In this document: piece after piece, positions 1 through 11,490 of the stretch
How the letters are laid out: every line of letters starts with the position of its first letter
Numbering within the stretch: position 1 is the stretch's first letter
NCBI RefSeq assembly: GCF_008632075.1
Contig: NZ_VWVM01000014.1
Coordinates: 1 to 64,000, forward strand
DNA length: 64,000 nt
Source of the DNA: Candidatus Pantoea gossypiicola
GTDB taxonomy: Bacteria > Pseudomonadota > Gammaproteobacteria > Enterobacterales > Enterobacteriaceae
Direction: 5' to 3'
Position numbers and translations under genes: made by a program
The notes under the pieces: generated by a model
What the model was told of the DNA's origin: nothing
The model's database searches: none
What the model saw: the letters and a program-made list of their open reading frames with translations, nothing else

Positions 1-4
1 TCAT
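1..4 (-). CDS. Possible first codon of the next gene (cra position)
   Basis: On the minus strand an ATG at 4-2 is preceded by an AAGGA Shine-Dalgarno-like stretch about 8 bases upstream. In E. coli the gene after ilvH is cra (fruR), so this may be its start codon. Only four bases lie in the window, so the identity is purely positional inference. Confidence 0.3.
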
Positions 5-91
5 GTTGAATTTCCTTATCAGTTGTGGGGACAACAGATGAGGAGTTTGACATGGGCAGGTCTTTACAGGCAGAGCCAGAACCGAGGCGAT

Positions 92-114
92 AACCACGTC
101 CATAGGACGTGGTT
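92..114. other. Perfect hairpin between ilvH and the next gene
   Basis: A perfect 10-bp inverted repeat (92-101 with 105-114, loop ATA) lies beyond the ilvH terminator. On the plus strand it is followed by TTTTAA, on the minus strand by mixed sequence, so it is not a convincing terminator for ilvIH. It would sit in the promoter or 5' leader of the gene to the left. Confidence 0.6.
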
Positions 115-127
115 TTAAGTTGGCAAT

Positions 128-153
128 AAAAAAACCCGGCATTTCGCCGGGTT
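128..153 (-). terminator. ilvIH rho-independent terminator
   Basis: The stem AACCCGGC/GCCGGGTT (133-140 with 146-153, loop 141-145) is followed on the minus strand by a T tract (128-134). It lies about 30 bases beyond the ilvH stop and should end the ilvIH transcript. Confidence 0.9.
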
Positions 154-182
154 AGGTGAGAATTGATGATGACGCAGCGTGA

Positions 183-674
183 TTAACGCATGATGCGATC
201 GCCACGTGAAACGCCCACGATACCGGAGCGTGCCACTTCAACAATTTCGGCAACCTCGCGAACGCTATTCAGGAAGGCGTCCAGTTTGTCACTGGTGCCT
301 GCCAGCTGAACCGTGTACAGCGTCGGCGTCACGTCGATAATCTGACCGCGGAAGATCTCGGCGTTACGTTTTACCTCTTCACGGCCATAACCGCTGGCCT
401 GAATCTTCACCAGCATAATTTCGCGCTCAACATAGGCGCCCTGCCCCAGCTCGGTCACGCGCAATACATCCACCAGCTTGTGCAGCTGCTTTTCAATCTG
501 CTCCAGTACCTTCTGATCGCCCACCGTCTGAATGGTCATCCGCGACAGTGTCGGATCGTCGGTCGGTGCCACGGTCAGGCTTTCAATGTTATAGCCGCGC
601 TGCGAAAACAGACCGACGACACGGGATAATGCGCCGGATTCGTTCTCCAGCAGAACTGATAAAATGCGACGCAT
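183..674 (-). CDS. ilvH: Acetolactate synthase III small (regulatory) subunit
   Basis: This is the 163-residue regulatory subunit of acetohydroxyacid synthase III. It binds valine and confers feedback inhibition on IlvI at the first common step of branched-chain amino-acid synthesis. The N-terminal ACT domain (about residues 3-78, starting [11 protein letters not shown]) and the C-terminal ACT-like half match E. coli IlvH over the full length. The ATG at 674 is chosen because it gives the family start MRRIL; an upstream in-frame start at 704 would add ten residues inside ilvI. The ilvI stop codon ends two bases upstream, and the ribosome site lies in the end of ilvI, so translation is probably coupled. 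Confidence 0.97.
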   Translation of the reverse strand: MRRILSVLLENESGALSRVVGLFSQRGYNIESLTVAPTDDPTLSRMTIQTVGDQKVLEQIEKQLHKLVDVLRVTELGQGAYVEREIMLVKIQASGYGREEVKRNAEIFRGQIIDVTPTLYTVQLAGTSDKLDAFLNSVREVAEIVEVARSGIVGVSRGDRIMR

Positions 675-676
675 AA

Positions 677-2398
677 TTATGTCCTCTCCGTTTTGCTTAA
701 CCACATCTCATCCATGCTGCCACCGCGAATCTGCATAGGGTAAACGTGCTCGCTACCGTCAACGGTGACATCCACAAACACCAGACGTCCTTTCGCCAGC
801 ATTTCCAGCGCCAGCGTCAGCTTCTCTTCCAGCTCAGCCGGGTGCTCAATCGCGATGCCGACATGTCCATAGGCTTCCGCCAGACGCACGAAGTCAGGCA
901 GCGATTCCATATAAGACTGGGAGTGACGACCGGAATAGATCATATCCTGCCACTGCTTCACCATGCCCAGCACCCTGTTATTCAGGTTTAGCACCAGCAC
1001 CGGCAAATCGTACTGCAGCGCGGTAGAGAGCTCCTGAATGTTCATCTGGATACTGCCATCGCCCGTTACACAGATCACGGTCTCTTCCGGCAGCGCCATC
1101 TTCACGCCCAGCGCTGCGGGCAGACCAAAGCCCATGGTGCCGAGACCGCCAGAGTTAATCCAGCGGCGCGGTTTGTCGAAAGGATAATAGAGTGCAGCAA
1201 ACATCTGATGCTGACCCACATCCGAGGTGACGTACGCATCGCCTTTGGTCAGACGGCTGATGGTTTCAATCACGGCCTGCGGCTTGATTTTGTCGCTGGT
1301 GCGATCAAATTCCAGGCAGTGACGACTGCGCCAGCCTTCGATCGCCTGCCACCAGTCATGCAGGCTCTCAGCACGCTGGCTTTCACTTTGCGCCAGCAAC
1401 TCCAGCATCTGCTGCAGTACCTGTTTCGCATCGCCCACAATCGGAATATCCGCCGCTACGGTTTTGGAGATAGAGGTCGGGTCGATATCGATGTGCATCA
1501 CCGTGGCGTTGGGACAATATTTCGCCAGGTTGTTAGTGGTGCGATCATCAAAGCGAACACCGATACCAAAAATCAGATCGGTATTGTGCATCGTCATGTT
1601 GGCTTCGTACGTGCCGTGCATACCGAGCATGCCGACGCACTGACGGTGGGTGCCCGGGAACGCGCCCAGCCCCATCAGCGAAGTTGTCACCGGAATATTC
1701 AGGCTTTCGGCCAGCTGCAACAGTTCTGCTTCGCAGCCTGCGGTGATGGCACCGCCACCCGCGTAAATCACCGGCTTCTTCGCGGCCAGCAAGGTGGTCA
1801 ACGCGCGCTTAATCTGCCCTTTGTGGCCCTGAATGGTCGGGTTATAAGAACGCATACTTACCGAATCCGGCCAGTGATAAGGCAGTTTATTAGCCGGGTT
1901 AAGAATATCTTTTGGCAGGTCGATCACCACCGGTCCCGGACGTCCGCTGGAGGCCAGCCAGAACGCCTTTTTCAGTACGGTTGGGATCTCTTCGGTGCTT
2001 TTCACCAGGAAGCTGTGCTTCACCACCGGTCGAGAGATGCCAACCATATCGCACTCCTGAAAGGCGTCATAGCCAATCAGCGACGAGGGAACCTGACCCG
2101 ACAGGATCACCAGAGGAATCGAGTCCATATAGGCGGTGGCGATACCGGTAATCGCATTGGTTGCACCGGGTCCTGAGGTGACCAGCACCACGCCGACTTC
2201 ACCAGTAGCGCGCGCCAGGCCGTCAGCCATATGCACCGCGCCCTGCTCATGACGCACCAGAATGTGATCGATACCCCCGACGGTTTGCAGCGCATCATAG
2301 ATATCTAAGACTGCGCCACCCGGATAACCGAATACCTGCTTAACGCCCTGATCGATTAACGAGCGGACGACCATTTCGGCTCCTGACAACATCTCCAT
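677..2398 (-). CDS. ilvI: Acetolactate synthase III large (catalytic) subunit
   Basis: This is a 573-residue ThDP-, Mg- and FAD-dependent enzyme that condenses pyruvate with pyruvate or 2-ketobutyrate. The order is the N-terminal PYR domain with the conserved HEQ around residue 50, the central FAD-binding domain, then the ThDP domain with a GDGS...NLNN motif. The frame stays open for 59 more codons upstream, but the ATG at 2398 has a GGAGG about 8 bases before it and gives the E. coli-like start [10 protein letters not shown]. It is the first gene of ilvIH. In E. coli this operon is Lrp-activated from a long AT-rich promoter region, and a long non-coding region is also present here. Confidence 0.97.
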   Translation of the reverse strand: MEMLSGAEMVVRSLIDQGVKQVFGYPGGAVLDIYDALQTVGGIDHILVRHEQGAVHMADGLARATGEVGVVLVTSGPGATNAITGIATAYMDSIPLVILSGQVPSSLIGYDAFQECDMVGISRPVVKHSFLVKSTEEIPTVLKKAFWLASSGRPGPVVIDLPKDILNPANKLPYHWPDSVSMRSYNPTIQGHKGQIKRALTTLLAAKKPVIYAGGGAITAGCEAELLQLAESLNIPVTTSLMGLGAFPGTHRQCVGMLGMHGTYEANMTMHNTDLIFGIGVRFDDRTTNNLAKYCPNATVMHIDIDPTSISKTVAADIPIVGDAKQVLQQMLELLAQSESQRAESLHDWWQAIEGWRSRHCLEFDRTSDKIKPQAVIETISRLTKGDAYVTSDVGQHQMFAALYYPFDKPRRWINSGGLGTMGFGLPAALGVKMALPEETVICVTGDGSIQMNIQELSTALQYDLPVLVLNLNNRVLGMVKQWQDMIYSGRHSQSYMESLPDFVRLAEAYGHVGIAIEHPAELEEKLTLALEMLAKGRLVFVDVTVDGSEHVYPMQIRGGSMDEMWLSKTERT

Positions 2399-3064
2399 CT
2401 TCTGCCTCCAGGCTTGAGGACCCGGCCCGGTTACGACGCCCGCTGGTACGTAACACGTTGCCCTGGTGCCTGCTTTGCCAATCAAAATCTTATGTTTATG
2501 CACGACAGCGAAAACATGTGCCGCTGTCCTGTTACAGAGAAATCTGTTGAGTTCATTGTTCTGAGAGTAGGTCAATTACCATAACCGCAGTTAACCGGGC
2601 AGGCAAACCGTAAACCCGCGTAAATTAAAAGGCCGGGACATAAAGGCTCTGCCTGATAAGAATTGGCTGCGCGGATTAAACTAATTACGTCGCAGAACCG
2701 CAGAGGAAAATGCTGGGTCCGAAATTATTTTCAGCGTGATCTAAGAAATAACGAAAACTTATTACCGGCTGCAATAGCCCACAATCGCCTGACACTTTTC
2801 TTTTCTGGCGTAATTAACCAGTAAATCAATGAAATGCATTGGATTATGCTAACCGACAGGTGATAAATGCTGTGCCACCCCAGAGCGCAAGAAAAATAAA
2901 TCCTTTTAATTTCAATAAAATAAATTCAAAAGTCGACAACCAGACCCCGCATTCTGGCGCTGATGGCCTCTGCCGAGACTGAGGCGCTGTTCATTACGCT
3001 GCCTGACCGGTAAATAACAGAATATCTTCCTTCATCGTCCCGGAGAATACCCCTGCATTGAAGG
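2399..3064. other. Gene-free ilvI-leuL intergenic region
   Basis: About 670 bases lie between the diverging ilvI and leu operons with no convincing coding sequence on either strand. In E. coli this is where leuO lies; no LysR-type reading frame or remnant is recognisable here. The part around 2740-2940 is visibly AT-rich, as expected for an Lrp/H-NS-responsive ilvIH promoter. I could not assign a specific ilvI promoter. Confidence 0.7.
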
Positions 3065-3093
3065 TTGACATCCCTGAGCGATTCCAGTACCAA
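3065..3093 (+). promoter_or_regulatory. leu operon promoter
   Basis: A perfect -35 TTGACA (3065-3070) is followed after 17 bp by TACCAA (3088-3093). The layout matches the remembered E. coli leu promoter, which also has TTGACATCC followed by CCAGTA. It lies about 35 bases upstream of the leader peptide start. The -10 match is weak. Confidence 0.65.
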
Positions 3094-3128
3094 TATGTAC
3101 AGCACAATATTTTATAAGGTTTGAATCC

Positions 3129-3212
3129 ATGTTTCGTTCTGTTCGCCTTCTCGGTCTACTACTAAACGCACTCAGCTTGCGCGGTAGACTTGTGGGCGGA
3201 ATCAAACACTGA
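3129..3212 (+). CDS. leuL: leu operon leader peptide
   Basis: This 27-codon ORF reads MFRSVRLLGLLLNALSLRGR and ends LVGGIKH. It matches the plan of E. coli LeuL, including the LLLNA core and the GRxVGGIxH tail. Eight of the 27 residues are Leu, and four leucines fall within codons 7-12, including three consecutive CUA codons (10-12), a rare codon. Ribosome stalling at these when charged tRNA-Leu is scarce should prevent formation of the downstream terminator. It is a regulatory leader with no expected function as a protein. Confidence 0.93.
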   Translation: MFRSVRLLGLLLNALSLRGRLVGGIKH

Positions 3213-3231
3213 TTCAAACCTGCTGAAAGTT

Positions 3232-3260
3232 AAAAACCCGCGCCTGTCGCGGGTTTTTTT
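3232..3260 (+). terminator. leu operon attenuator terminator
   Basis: The stem AAAAACCCGCG/CGCGGGTTTTT with loop CCTGT (3243-3247) runs into seven T residues (3254-3260). It lies 20 bases after the leuL stop and before leuA. This is the attenuator that ends transcription when leucine is plentiful. Confidence 0.93.
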
Positions 3261-3302
3261 ATGCTCGTTGCCAGGCCCGAAAAAAGCAAAAGGATGAATA
3301 CG

Positions 3303-5959
<2,657 letters not shown>

Positions 5960-5963
5960 AAAA

Positions 5964-7370
5964 ATGAAAACCTTATACCAGAAGTTATTTGATGCACATG
6001 TCGTCCACGAAGCGCCGAACGAAACGCCGTTACTCTATATCGATCGCCACCTGATCCATGAAGTCACCTCGCCACAGGCTTTTGATGGTCTGCGCGCACA
6101 CGGACGCAAGGTGCGTCAGCCGGGCAAAACCTTTGCCACCATGGATCACAACGTCTCTACCCAGACCAAAGACATTAATGCGTCGGGCGAGATGGCGCGG
6201 ATTCAGATGCAGGAGCTGATGAAGAACTGCGAAGAATTTGGCGTACAGCTGTATGACCTGAATCATCCATTCCAGGGCATCGTCCACGTTATCGGTCCTG
6301 AGCAGGGTATGACGCTGCCAGGCATGACCATTGTATGCGGTGACTCGCACACCGCCACCCACGGCGCGTTTGGCTCACTGGCCTTTGGTATCGGCACCTC
6401 CGAAGTAGAGCATGTGTTTGCGACTCAGACTCTGAAACAGGGTCGGGCGAAAACCATGAAGATTGAAGTGCTGGGCCAGGCATCAACCGGCATTACCGCC
6501 AAAGATATCGTGCTGGCGATCATCGGTAAAACCGGCAGCGCAGGCGGCACCGGCTATGTGGTTGAGTTCTGCGGCCCGGCGATTCAGGCGCTGAGCATGG
6601 AAGGTCGTATGACCCTGTGCAACATGGCGATTGAGATGGGTGCGAAAGCGGGTCTGGTGGCACCGGATGACACTACCTTCAACTACCTGAAAGGTCGTCA
6701 GTTCTCACCGCAGGGCGAGAAATGGGAGCAGGCCGTTGAATACTGGCGCACCCTGAAGTCAGATGAAGGCGCGAAGTATGATGCGGTAGTGACGCTGCAT
6801 GCTGAAGAGATTGCACCGCAGGTCACCTGGGGCACCAACCCGGGTCAGGTGATTGCCGTTGATCAGGTGATCCCGAACCCGGCCTCATTCGCCGATCCGG
6901 TTGAGCGCGCCTCCGCGGAAAAAGCGCTGGCGTATATGAATCTGCAGCCAGGCATCAAACTGACCGATGTTGCGATTGATAAAGTGTTTATCGGCTCCTG
7001 CACCAACTCGCGCATTGAAGATCTGCGTGCCGCCGCCGCTATCGCCAAAGGCCGCAAAGTCGCGCCTGGCGTGGTCGCGATGGTGGTGCCAGGTTCCGGC
7101 CCGGTAAAAGCGCAGGCTGAAGCGGAAGGTCTGGATAAAATCTTCCTGGAGGCGGGCTTCGAATGGCGTCTGCCAGGCTGCTCAATGTGTCTGGCGATGA
7201 ACAATGACCGCCTGAATCCGGGCGAGCGCTGTGCCTCAACCAGCAACCGTAACTTTGAAGGTCGTCAGGGCCGTGGTGGACGTACCCATCTGGTCAGCCC
7301 GGCGATGGCCGCGGCGGCTGCCGTGACCGGCCACTTTGCCGACATCCGTGAACTGACGACAGGAGCTTAA
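5964..7370 (+). CDS. leuC: 3-isopropylmalate dehydratase large subunit
   Basis: This 468-residue aconitase-family subunit isomerises 2- to 3-isopropylmalate together with LeuD. The three 4Fe-4S cysteines are in IGSCTNSR and GCSMCLAMN near the C-terminus. The N-terminal [13 protein letters not shown] stretch is also typical. The ATG at 5964 gives the family start [12 protein letters not shown]; a frame open from 5889 would overlap leuB by 70 bases and is rejected. A GAGG ribosome site lies in the last codons of leuB. Confidence 0.97.
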   Translation: MKTLYQKLFDAHVVHEAPNETPLLYIDRHLIHEVTSPQAFDGLRAHGRKVRQPGKTFATMDHNVSTQTKDINASGEMARIQMQELMKNCEEFGVQLYDLNHPFQGIVHVIGPEQGMTLPGMTIVCGDSHTATHGAFGSLAFGIGTSEVEHVFATQTLKQGRAKTMKIEVLGQASTGITAKDIVLAIIGKTGSAGGTGYVVEFCGPAIQALSMEGRMTLCNMAIEMGAKAGLVAPDDTTFNYLKGRQFSPQGEKWEQAVEYWRTLKSDEGAKYDAVVTLHAEEIAPQVTWGTNPGQVIAVDQVIPNPASFADPVERASAEKALAYMNLQPGIKLTDVAIDKVFIGSCTNSRIEDLRAAAAIAKGRKVAPGVVAMVVPGSGPVKAQAEAEGLDKIFLEAGFEWRLPGCSMCLAMNNDRLNPGERCASTSNRNFEGRQGRGGRTHLVSPAMAAAAAVTGHFADIRELTTGA

Positions 7371-7373
7371 GTC

Positions 7374-7979
7374 ATGGCGAATAAATTTACTCAGCACACC
7401 GGCATTGTTGCGCCGCTGGATGCCGCGAACGTCGATACGGACGCGATCATTCCCAAGCAGTTTTTGCAGAAGGTCACCCGCACCGGTTTCGGTCAGCATC
7501 TGTTCCATGACTGGCGCTTTGAAGATGACGCCGGTACGGTGCCGACGCCCGGCTTTGTGCTGAACAAGCCAGAGTTCAAAGGCACCAGCATCCTGCTGGC
7601 ACGCGAGAACTTTGGCTGCGGCTCATCACGTGAGCATGCGCCCTGGGCGCTGACGGATTTCGGTTTCCACGTGGTGATTGCGCCGAGCTTCGCGGATATC
7701 TTTTACGGTAACAGCTTTAACAACCAACTGCTGCCGGTGAAATTAAGCGAAGAGGAAGTGGATGAGCTGTTCCGGCTGGTTGCGGCTCAGCCAGGCATCA
7801 GCTTTACGGTCGATCTGGAAGCGCAGACGGTCACGGCGGGCGATAAAGTCTATCCGTTTGAACTCGACAGCTTCCGCCGCCACTGCATGATCAACGGCCT
7901 CGACAGCATCGGTCTGACGCTGCAGCATGAAGCGTCTATTTCGCAGTATGAGCAGAATCAGCCCGCATTCCTGCGCTGA
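7374..7979 (+). CDS. leuD: 3-isopropylmalate dehydratase small subunit
   Basis: This 201-residue swivel-domain subunit completes the isopropylmalate isomerase with LeuC. It contains the characteristic [13 protein letters not shown] around residues 80-95 and has the same length as E. coli LeuD. It starts three bases after leuC ends and is the last gene of the leucine operon. The message then runs into the structured element at 7982-8170. Confidence 0.97.
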   Translation: MANKFTQHTGIVAPLDAANVDTDAIIPKQFLQKVTRTGFGQHLFHDWRFEDDAGTVPTPGFVLNKPEFKGTSILLARENFGCGSSREHAPWALTDFGFHVVIAPSFADIFYGNSFNNQLLPVKLSEEEVDELFRLVAAQPGISFTVDLEAQTVTAGDKVYPFELDSFRRHCMINGLDSIGLTLQHEASISQYEQNQPAFLR

Positions 7980-7981
7980 TT

Positions 7982-8170
7982 GCGTTAAAGAAGGCCTAAT
8001 CAGGCAGCAACGATTAAGTTTAACGCGCAGGGAACACGGGCAGAGGAGGAAAGCGTCCCGCGCCATGGACGGCGCGGGCCGAGCGGCCAGGGATTGGCTT
8101 AAGCGACTTTCCGATCTGACCGTGTTCCCTGAGCAGGCTCGATATCACAGATGGCTGGGCCAGATTTTTT
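7982..8170. repeat. Nested inverted-repeat element downstream of leuD
   Basis: Three structures lie in series. First, GCGTTAAA (7982-7989) pairs with TTTAACGC (8019-8026), with TAATC/GATTA pairing inside. Second, a 12-bp perfect repeat (8028-8039 with 8120-8131) encloses further pairs (CAGA/TCTG, then GGAAAG 8049-8054 with CTTTCC 8107-8112) and an inner hairpin CCCGCGCC/GGCGCGGG (8058-8065, 8072-8079). Third, a short TGGC/GCCA hairpin runs into six T residues (8165-8170). No protein is convincing across it. It could be an interspersed repeat, a structured 3' UTR, or a small RNA. I do not recognise the family. Confidence 0.6.
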
Positions 8171-8184
8171 GAGTAACTTCAAAT

Positions 8185-8213
8185 AAGGGCGACATCCGGT
8201 CGCCCTTCTCTTT
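8185..8213. terminator. Bidirectional terminator between leuD and setA
   Basis: The stem AAGGGCGAC/GTCGCCCTT (8185-8193 with 8199-8207, loop ATCCG) is followed on the plus strand by CTCTTTTAT and on the minus strand by ATTTG. It lies at the setA stop codon and can serve the converging leu and setA transcripts. Confidence 0.75.
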
Positions 8214-9391
8214 TATACGTCGCGCACCCGCGCCGACATCACCAGCGCCACAATCGCCAGCCCGAATGCCAGCCAGTAAACCGCCTCATGCCCCAGCCGC
8301 TCACTCAGCGTTCCCTGAATCACCCCGGCCAGAATCATGCCGGTCGAGATCGAGTTAGTGAACATTGTGGTCGCCGCGCCGGGCCGCCCGGGCATCAGAT
8401 CCTGGAACCACAGCATGCCGATACCCGCAATAATCCCGACAAATACCGCGTTAAACAGCTGCAATACCATCAGCGAGGTGCGGGAATTGAACAGCACCAG
8501 CCCCAGATAAAACAGGACGCCGGCGGCTACCGCAATCAGCATTAACCTGCGCTTACCGATGCGACGCGCGTAATGTCCCGCCAGCAGCATCACCGGAATC
8601 TCCAGCCCGGCCGCCGTCCCCATCAGCAGACCGGCCAGCTTCTCCGGCAGCCCCAGCGTGGTGCTGATATAGAGCGGCATATCGATGATATACATCGTGT
8701 TGCAGGTCCACATCACGACGGAGGCGATGAAGAGCAACCGCACATCCCGATCGCGCCAGCCGCTTATCGGTAGCCCGCCGCTTTGCATCAGCGGCTGCGT
8801 GCGTGGCACAGACGGCAGCGTGAACCAGACCAGCAGGATACAGATCAGAAACAGTGCGGCAGCCACCATAAACAGCGTCACAAAACCGTAGTTCAGCGCC
8901 AGCGCGAAGGACAGCGGTGGCCCGATTACCCACGCCAGCGACAGCTGCGCACGCATCACCGAACTGAACATCACCGCTTCACGCGCTGACTGATCGGCAT
9001 ACTCCCGCGCCAGCGCAAACAGCTGAGGCATAGAGACGCTGGCCAGCGCCGACAGCAGCACACCCAGCGTCAGCAGGGTCAGATAGTGGCGGGTAAAGGC
9101 AAACAGCAGCGCATTCACCAGCGCCATCAGGCAGCAAAAGAGAATGATATGACGACGATCGCCGACGCTGTCTGAGCGCTTAGCCACCAGCATACTCACC
9201 ACGATACCGGCCACCGCATTGATGGTAAAAAACAGCCCGACCCAGAAGGGCCGCGCCTGCACCTCGCGCGTCAGAAACAGGCTGAGCGTCGGTGCCTGTA
9301 ATGCGCCCGCGATACCCAGCATGAACGAGGCGACCATAAAAGCGAGGTAAACCGGATTGATGCGGCGCTGCCGCGTTAACAGCGATTTCAT
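8213..9391 (-). CDS. setA: Sugar efflux transporter, MFS
   Basis: This 392-residue, 12-TM major facilitator protein matches E. coli SetA across its length (MxGxAGALQAPTLSLFL near the N-terminus, LWFQDLMPGRxGAATT near the C-terminus). SetA exports sugars and non-metabolisable sugar analogues during glucose-phosphate stress. The start at 9391 gives MKSLLTRQRRINPVYLAFM and has an AAAGGGA ribosome site. The frame continues open upstream through the SgrS sequence to 9547; that extension lacks homology and is rejected. In E. coli setA is co-transcribed from the sgrS promoter, and the same arrangement holds here. Confidence 0.93.
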   Translation of the reverse strand: MKSLLTRQRRINPVYLAFMVASFMLGIAGALQAPTLSLFLTREVQARPFWVGLFFTINAVAGIVVSMLVAKRSDSVGDRRHIILFCCLMALVNALLFAFTRHYLTLLTLGVLLSALASVSMPQLFALAREYADQSAREAVMFSSVMRAQLSLAWVIGPPLSFALALNYGFVTLFMVAAALFLICILLVWFTLPSVPRTQPLMQSGGLPISGWRDRDVRLLFIASVVMWTCNTMYIIDMPLYISTTLGLPEKLAGLLMGTAAGLEIPVMLLAGHYARRIGKRRLMLIAVAAGVLFYLGLVLFNSRTSLMVLQLFNAVFVGIIAGIGMLWFQDLMPGRPGAATTMFTNSISTGMILAGVIQGTLSERLGHEAVYWLAFGLAIVALVMSARVRDV

Positions 9392-9454
9392 AGCGAAATC
9401 CCTTTCAGAACAAACAGAGGGGAAAAAGAAGGGTAGACGATACCGCGCAACATG

Positions 9455-9590
9455 AAAAAAGCCAGCAGAGATCATCTGCTGGCGGTGTAAATGCACCCTA
9501 CTCAGAAAAGCACTCCACTGAACAGCGAAGTGAGGGTCGAACGCCATTCATTGCTGAATGCCTCCCGCTCTTCCCATAGCGCAAAGTTTG
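9455..9590 (-). ncRNA. sgrS: SgrS small RNA (shortened, no SgrT seen)
   Basis: The 3' end is clear. A 9-bp terminator hairpin (GCCAGCAG core, 9461-9469 with 9475-9483) is followed on the minus strand by six T (9455-9460). Just before it is the Hfq/seed region, CTGAGTAGGGTGC. Its complement (GCACCC TACTCAG, 9493-9505) closely resembles the ptsG ribosome-site target known in E. coli. The position between sgrR and setA is conserved. The 5' end is not defined; about 9590 is a guess from spacing to sgrR. No SgrT-like ORF is found. Confidence 0.85.
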
Positions 9591-9644
9591 CTCTTAAAAT
9601 GAGGTAGAAAAAACAGAGCGCTTTTTACCAGGAGTTCCCCTTTT

Positions 9645-11306
9645 ATGTCATCATCACGTCTGAAGCAGCAGTTCATTCGCCTGTGGCAGAGCTGCAAGGG
9701 GCAATCGCAGGAGATTACCCTCAATGAACTGGCTGATCTGCTGCATTGCTCCCGACGTCATATGCGTAATCTGCTCAACCGGATGCAGGCTGCTGGCTGG
9801 CTGATCTGGCAGGCGGAAGCCGGGCGCGGCAGACGTTCGCAGCTCTCCTTCTGCTATACCGGCCTGGCGTTGCAGCAGCAGCGTGCTGAGGATCTGCTGG
9901 AACAGGATCGCATCGATCAACTGGTCCAGCTGGTGGGCGATAAAAACCAGGTGCGGCAGATGATTGGGGCGCACCTGGGACGCAGTTTCCGCCAGGGCAA
10001 GCATATCCTGCGGGTGCTCTACTATCGTCCGCTGCTTAACCTGCTACCCGGTTCAGCACTGCGGCGCTCGGAAACGCATATTGCCCGCCAGATTTTTAAT
10101 GGCCTGACCCGGATAAATGAGGAAAACGGGGAAATCGAGCCTGATATTGCACACCACTGGCAGCAGACCTCTCCGCTTCACTGGCGTTTCTTTGTGCGTC
10201 CGGCGATTCGCTTCCATCACGGCAGAGAACTGGAGATGGAGGATGTGCTCGCCACGCTGGAGCGTCAGCGCTCCCATCCTCTCTTTTGCCATATAGAGCA
10301 GATTGACTCACCTGCCCCCTGGACGCTGGACATTCGTTTAAGCCAGCCTGACGAGGGTTTACCCTGGCTGCTGGGCAGCGTCAGTGCGATGATCCTGCCG
10401 CGCGAATGGCCGACGCTGCGGGATTTTGCCCGCCAGCCGGTTGGCACGGGTCCTTACCGGGTGATACGCAATCAGGAGAGCCAGCTGAAGATCGAAGCGT
10501 TTGATGACTACTTCGGGTTTCGCGCCCTGATTGACGATGTCTCTATCTGGGTACTGCCCGACATCAGCGATGAACTGGTCTATGCCGGTGTCCGTCTGCA
10601 GGGTGACAGCATTGATGAGATTCAGGAGGAGAGCCGCCTTGAAGAGGGCTGCTACTATCTGCTGTTCGATCAGCGTTCAGAGCAGGGTCGCAACGAGGCG
10701 GTACGGCGCTGGGTCAGTTACCTCTTTAACCCCATCGCTCTGCTCAATCATGCCGGTGTTGGTTATCAGCGTTACTGGTTTCCGGCGTATGGCCTGCTGC
10801 CGCGCTGGCATCACCGGCGCGACCTGACGCCAGTGGAAAAACCGCCCGGCTTAACCCACCTGACGCTGACCTGGTACAGCCAGCACGTGGAGCATGAAGG
10901 CATCGCTAATGCGCTGCGTCCGCTGCTGGCAGCGCATGGCGTCACGCTGGAGACCCGTGAGATTAGCTACGAAAGCTGGTATCAGGGCGACGCGGAAAGT
11001 GATATCTGGCTGGGCAGCGTAAACTTCACCCTGCCGCTGAATTATTCGCTGTTCGCGCAGCTTTATGAGATTCCGCTACTGCATCACTGTTTGCCGATCG
11101 ACTGGCACGGCGATGCGGCCCGCTGGCGCGAGAAAACCCTGCCGCTGGCCGAATGGAGCAAACAGCTGGTTGAAGAAGCCGGTCTGCATCCGCTGTTTCA
11201 CCACTGGCTGCTGCTGGAAGGCCAGCGCAGTATGCGCGGTGTGCGGATGAATACCCTGGGCTGGTTTGATTTTAAATCAGCCTGGTTTGCGCCACCGGCG
11301 CTGTGA
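9645..11306 (+). CDS. sgrR: Transcriptional activator of SgrS
   Basis: This 553-residue protein has an N-terminal winged-helix DNA-binding domain (about residues 1-115, with [14 protein letters not shown]) and a large C-terminal extracellular-solute-binding-like domain (about 160 to the end). It matches E. coli SgrR throughout, including the ending [17 protein letters not shown]. SgrR senses sugar-phosphate stress and activates the divergent sgrS. An AGGAG ribosome site lies eleven bases before the ATG. About 55 bases separate it from the assumed SgrS start, so one shared regulatory region must drive both. Confidence 0.95.
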   Translation: MSSSRLKQQFIRLWQSCKGQSQEITLNELADLLHCSRRHMRNLLNRMQAAGWLIWQAEAGRGRRSQLSFCYTGLALQQQRAEDLLEQDRIDQLVQLVGDKNQVRQMIGAHLGRSFRQGKHILRVLYYRPLLNLLPGSALRRSETHIARQIFNGLTRINEENGEIEPDIAHHWQQTSPLHWRFFVRPAIRFHHGRELEMEDVLATLERQRSHPLFCHIEQIDSPAPWTLDIRLSQPDEGLPWLLGSVSAMILPREWPTLRDFARQPVGTGPYRVIRNQESQLKIEAFDDYFGFRALIDDVSIWVLPDISDELVYAGVRLQGDSIDEIQEESRLEEGCYYLLFDQRSEQGRNEAVRRWVSYLFNPIALLNHAGVGYQRYWFPAYGLLPRWHHRRDLTPVEKPPGLTHLTLTWYSQHVEHEGIANALRPLLAAHGVTLETREISYESWYQGDAESDIWLGSVNFTLPLNYSLFAQLYEIPLLHHCLPIDWHGDAARWREKTLPLAEWSKQLVEEAGLHPLFHHWLLLEGQRSMRGVRMNTLGWFDFKSAWFAPPAL

Positions 11307-11345
11307 CGCTTTCGCCCTGGCGCTGAAATGACTAGAATGTGATGT

Positions 11346-11433
11346 TCTCAACGGGGTGCGGCCTGCCACAAGCAAGCCGCTGAGAGAGACCCGTCGAACC
11401 TGATTCGGTTAATACCGACGTAGGGATTTGAGA
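11346..11433 (+). promoter_or_regulatory. TPP riboswitch (THI element)
   Basis: P1 pairs TCTCAA (11346-11351) with TTGAGA (11428-11433). Between them are the conserved ACGGGGTGC, CTGAGAGAGACCC and GAACCTGATTCGGTTAATACCG blocks of the thiamine pyrophosphate aptamer, split here by the variable P3 arm. It lies 57 bases upstream of the thiB start and should repress thiBPQ when TPP is abundant, probably by hiding the ribosome site. Confidence 0.96.
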
Positions 11434-11490
11434 GGCCTCTGTGCTCAGATCCTTTGCGACTCATCCCCTATTCTCCTGAAGGAGCGCAAA

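Noticed and set aside
1208..2176. A 322-codon open frame on the plus strand, antisense to ilvI
   Set aside because: It is a shadow of the GC-rich ilvI codons, has no homology or ribosome site, and ilvI is unambiguous.
2399..2575. N-terminal extension of IlvI by 59 residues
   Set aside because: The extension has no similarity to the family, and a strong ribosome site precedes the ATG at 2398.
3032..3217. A 61-codon minus-strand frame opposite leuL
   Set aside because: It overlaps the leu promoter and the well-supported leader peptide and has no homology.
8288..9089. Several plus-strand frames antisense to setA
   Set aside because: Arg/Gln/His-rich shadow translations of a GC-rich membrane protein gene.
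11428..11490. Upstream ATG start for thiB
   Set aside because: It lies in the P1 stem of the TPP riboswitch and would place 21 residues before the signal peptide; GTG at 11491 has a good ribosome site.
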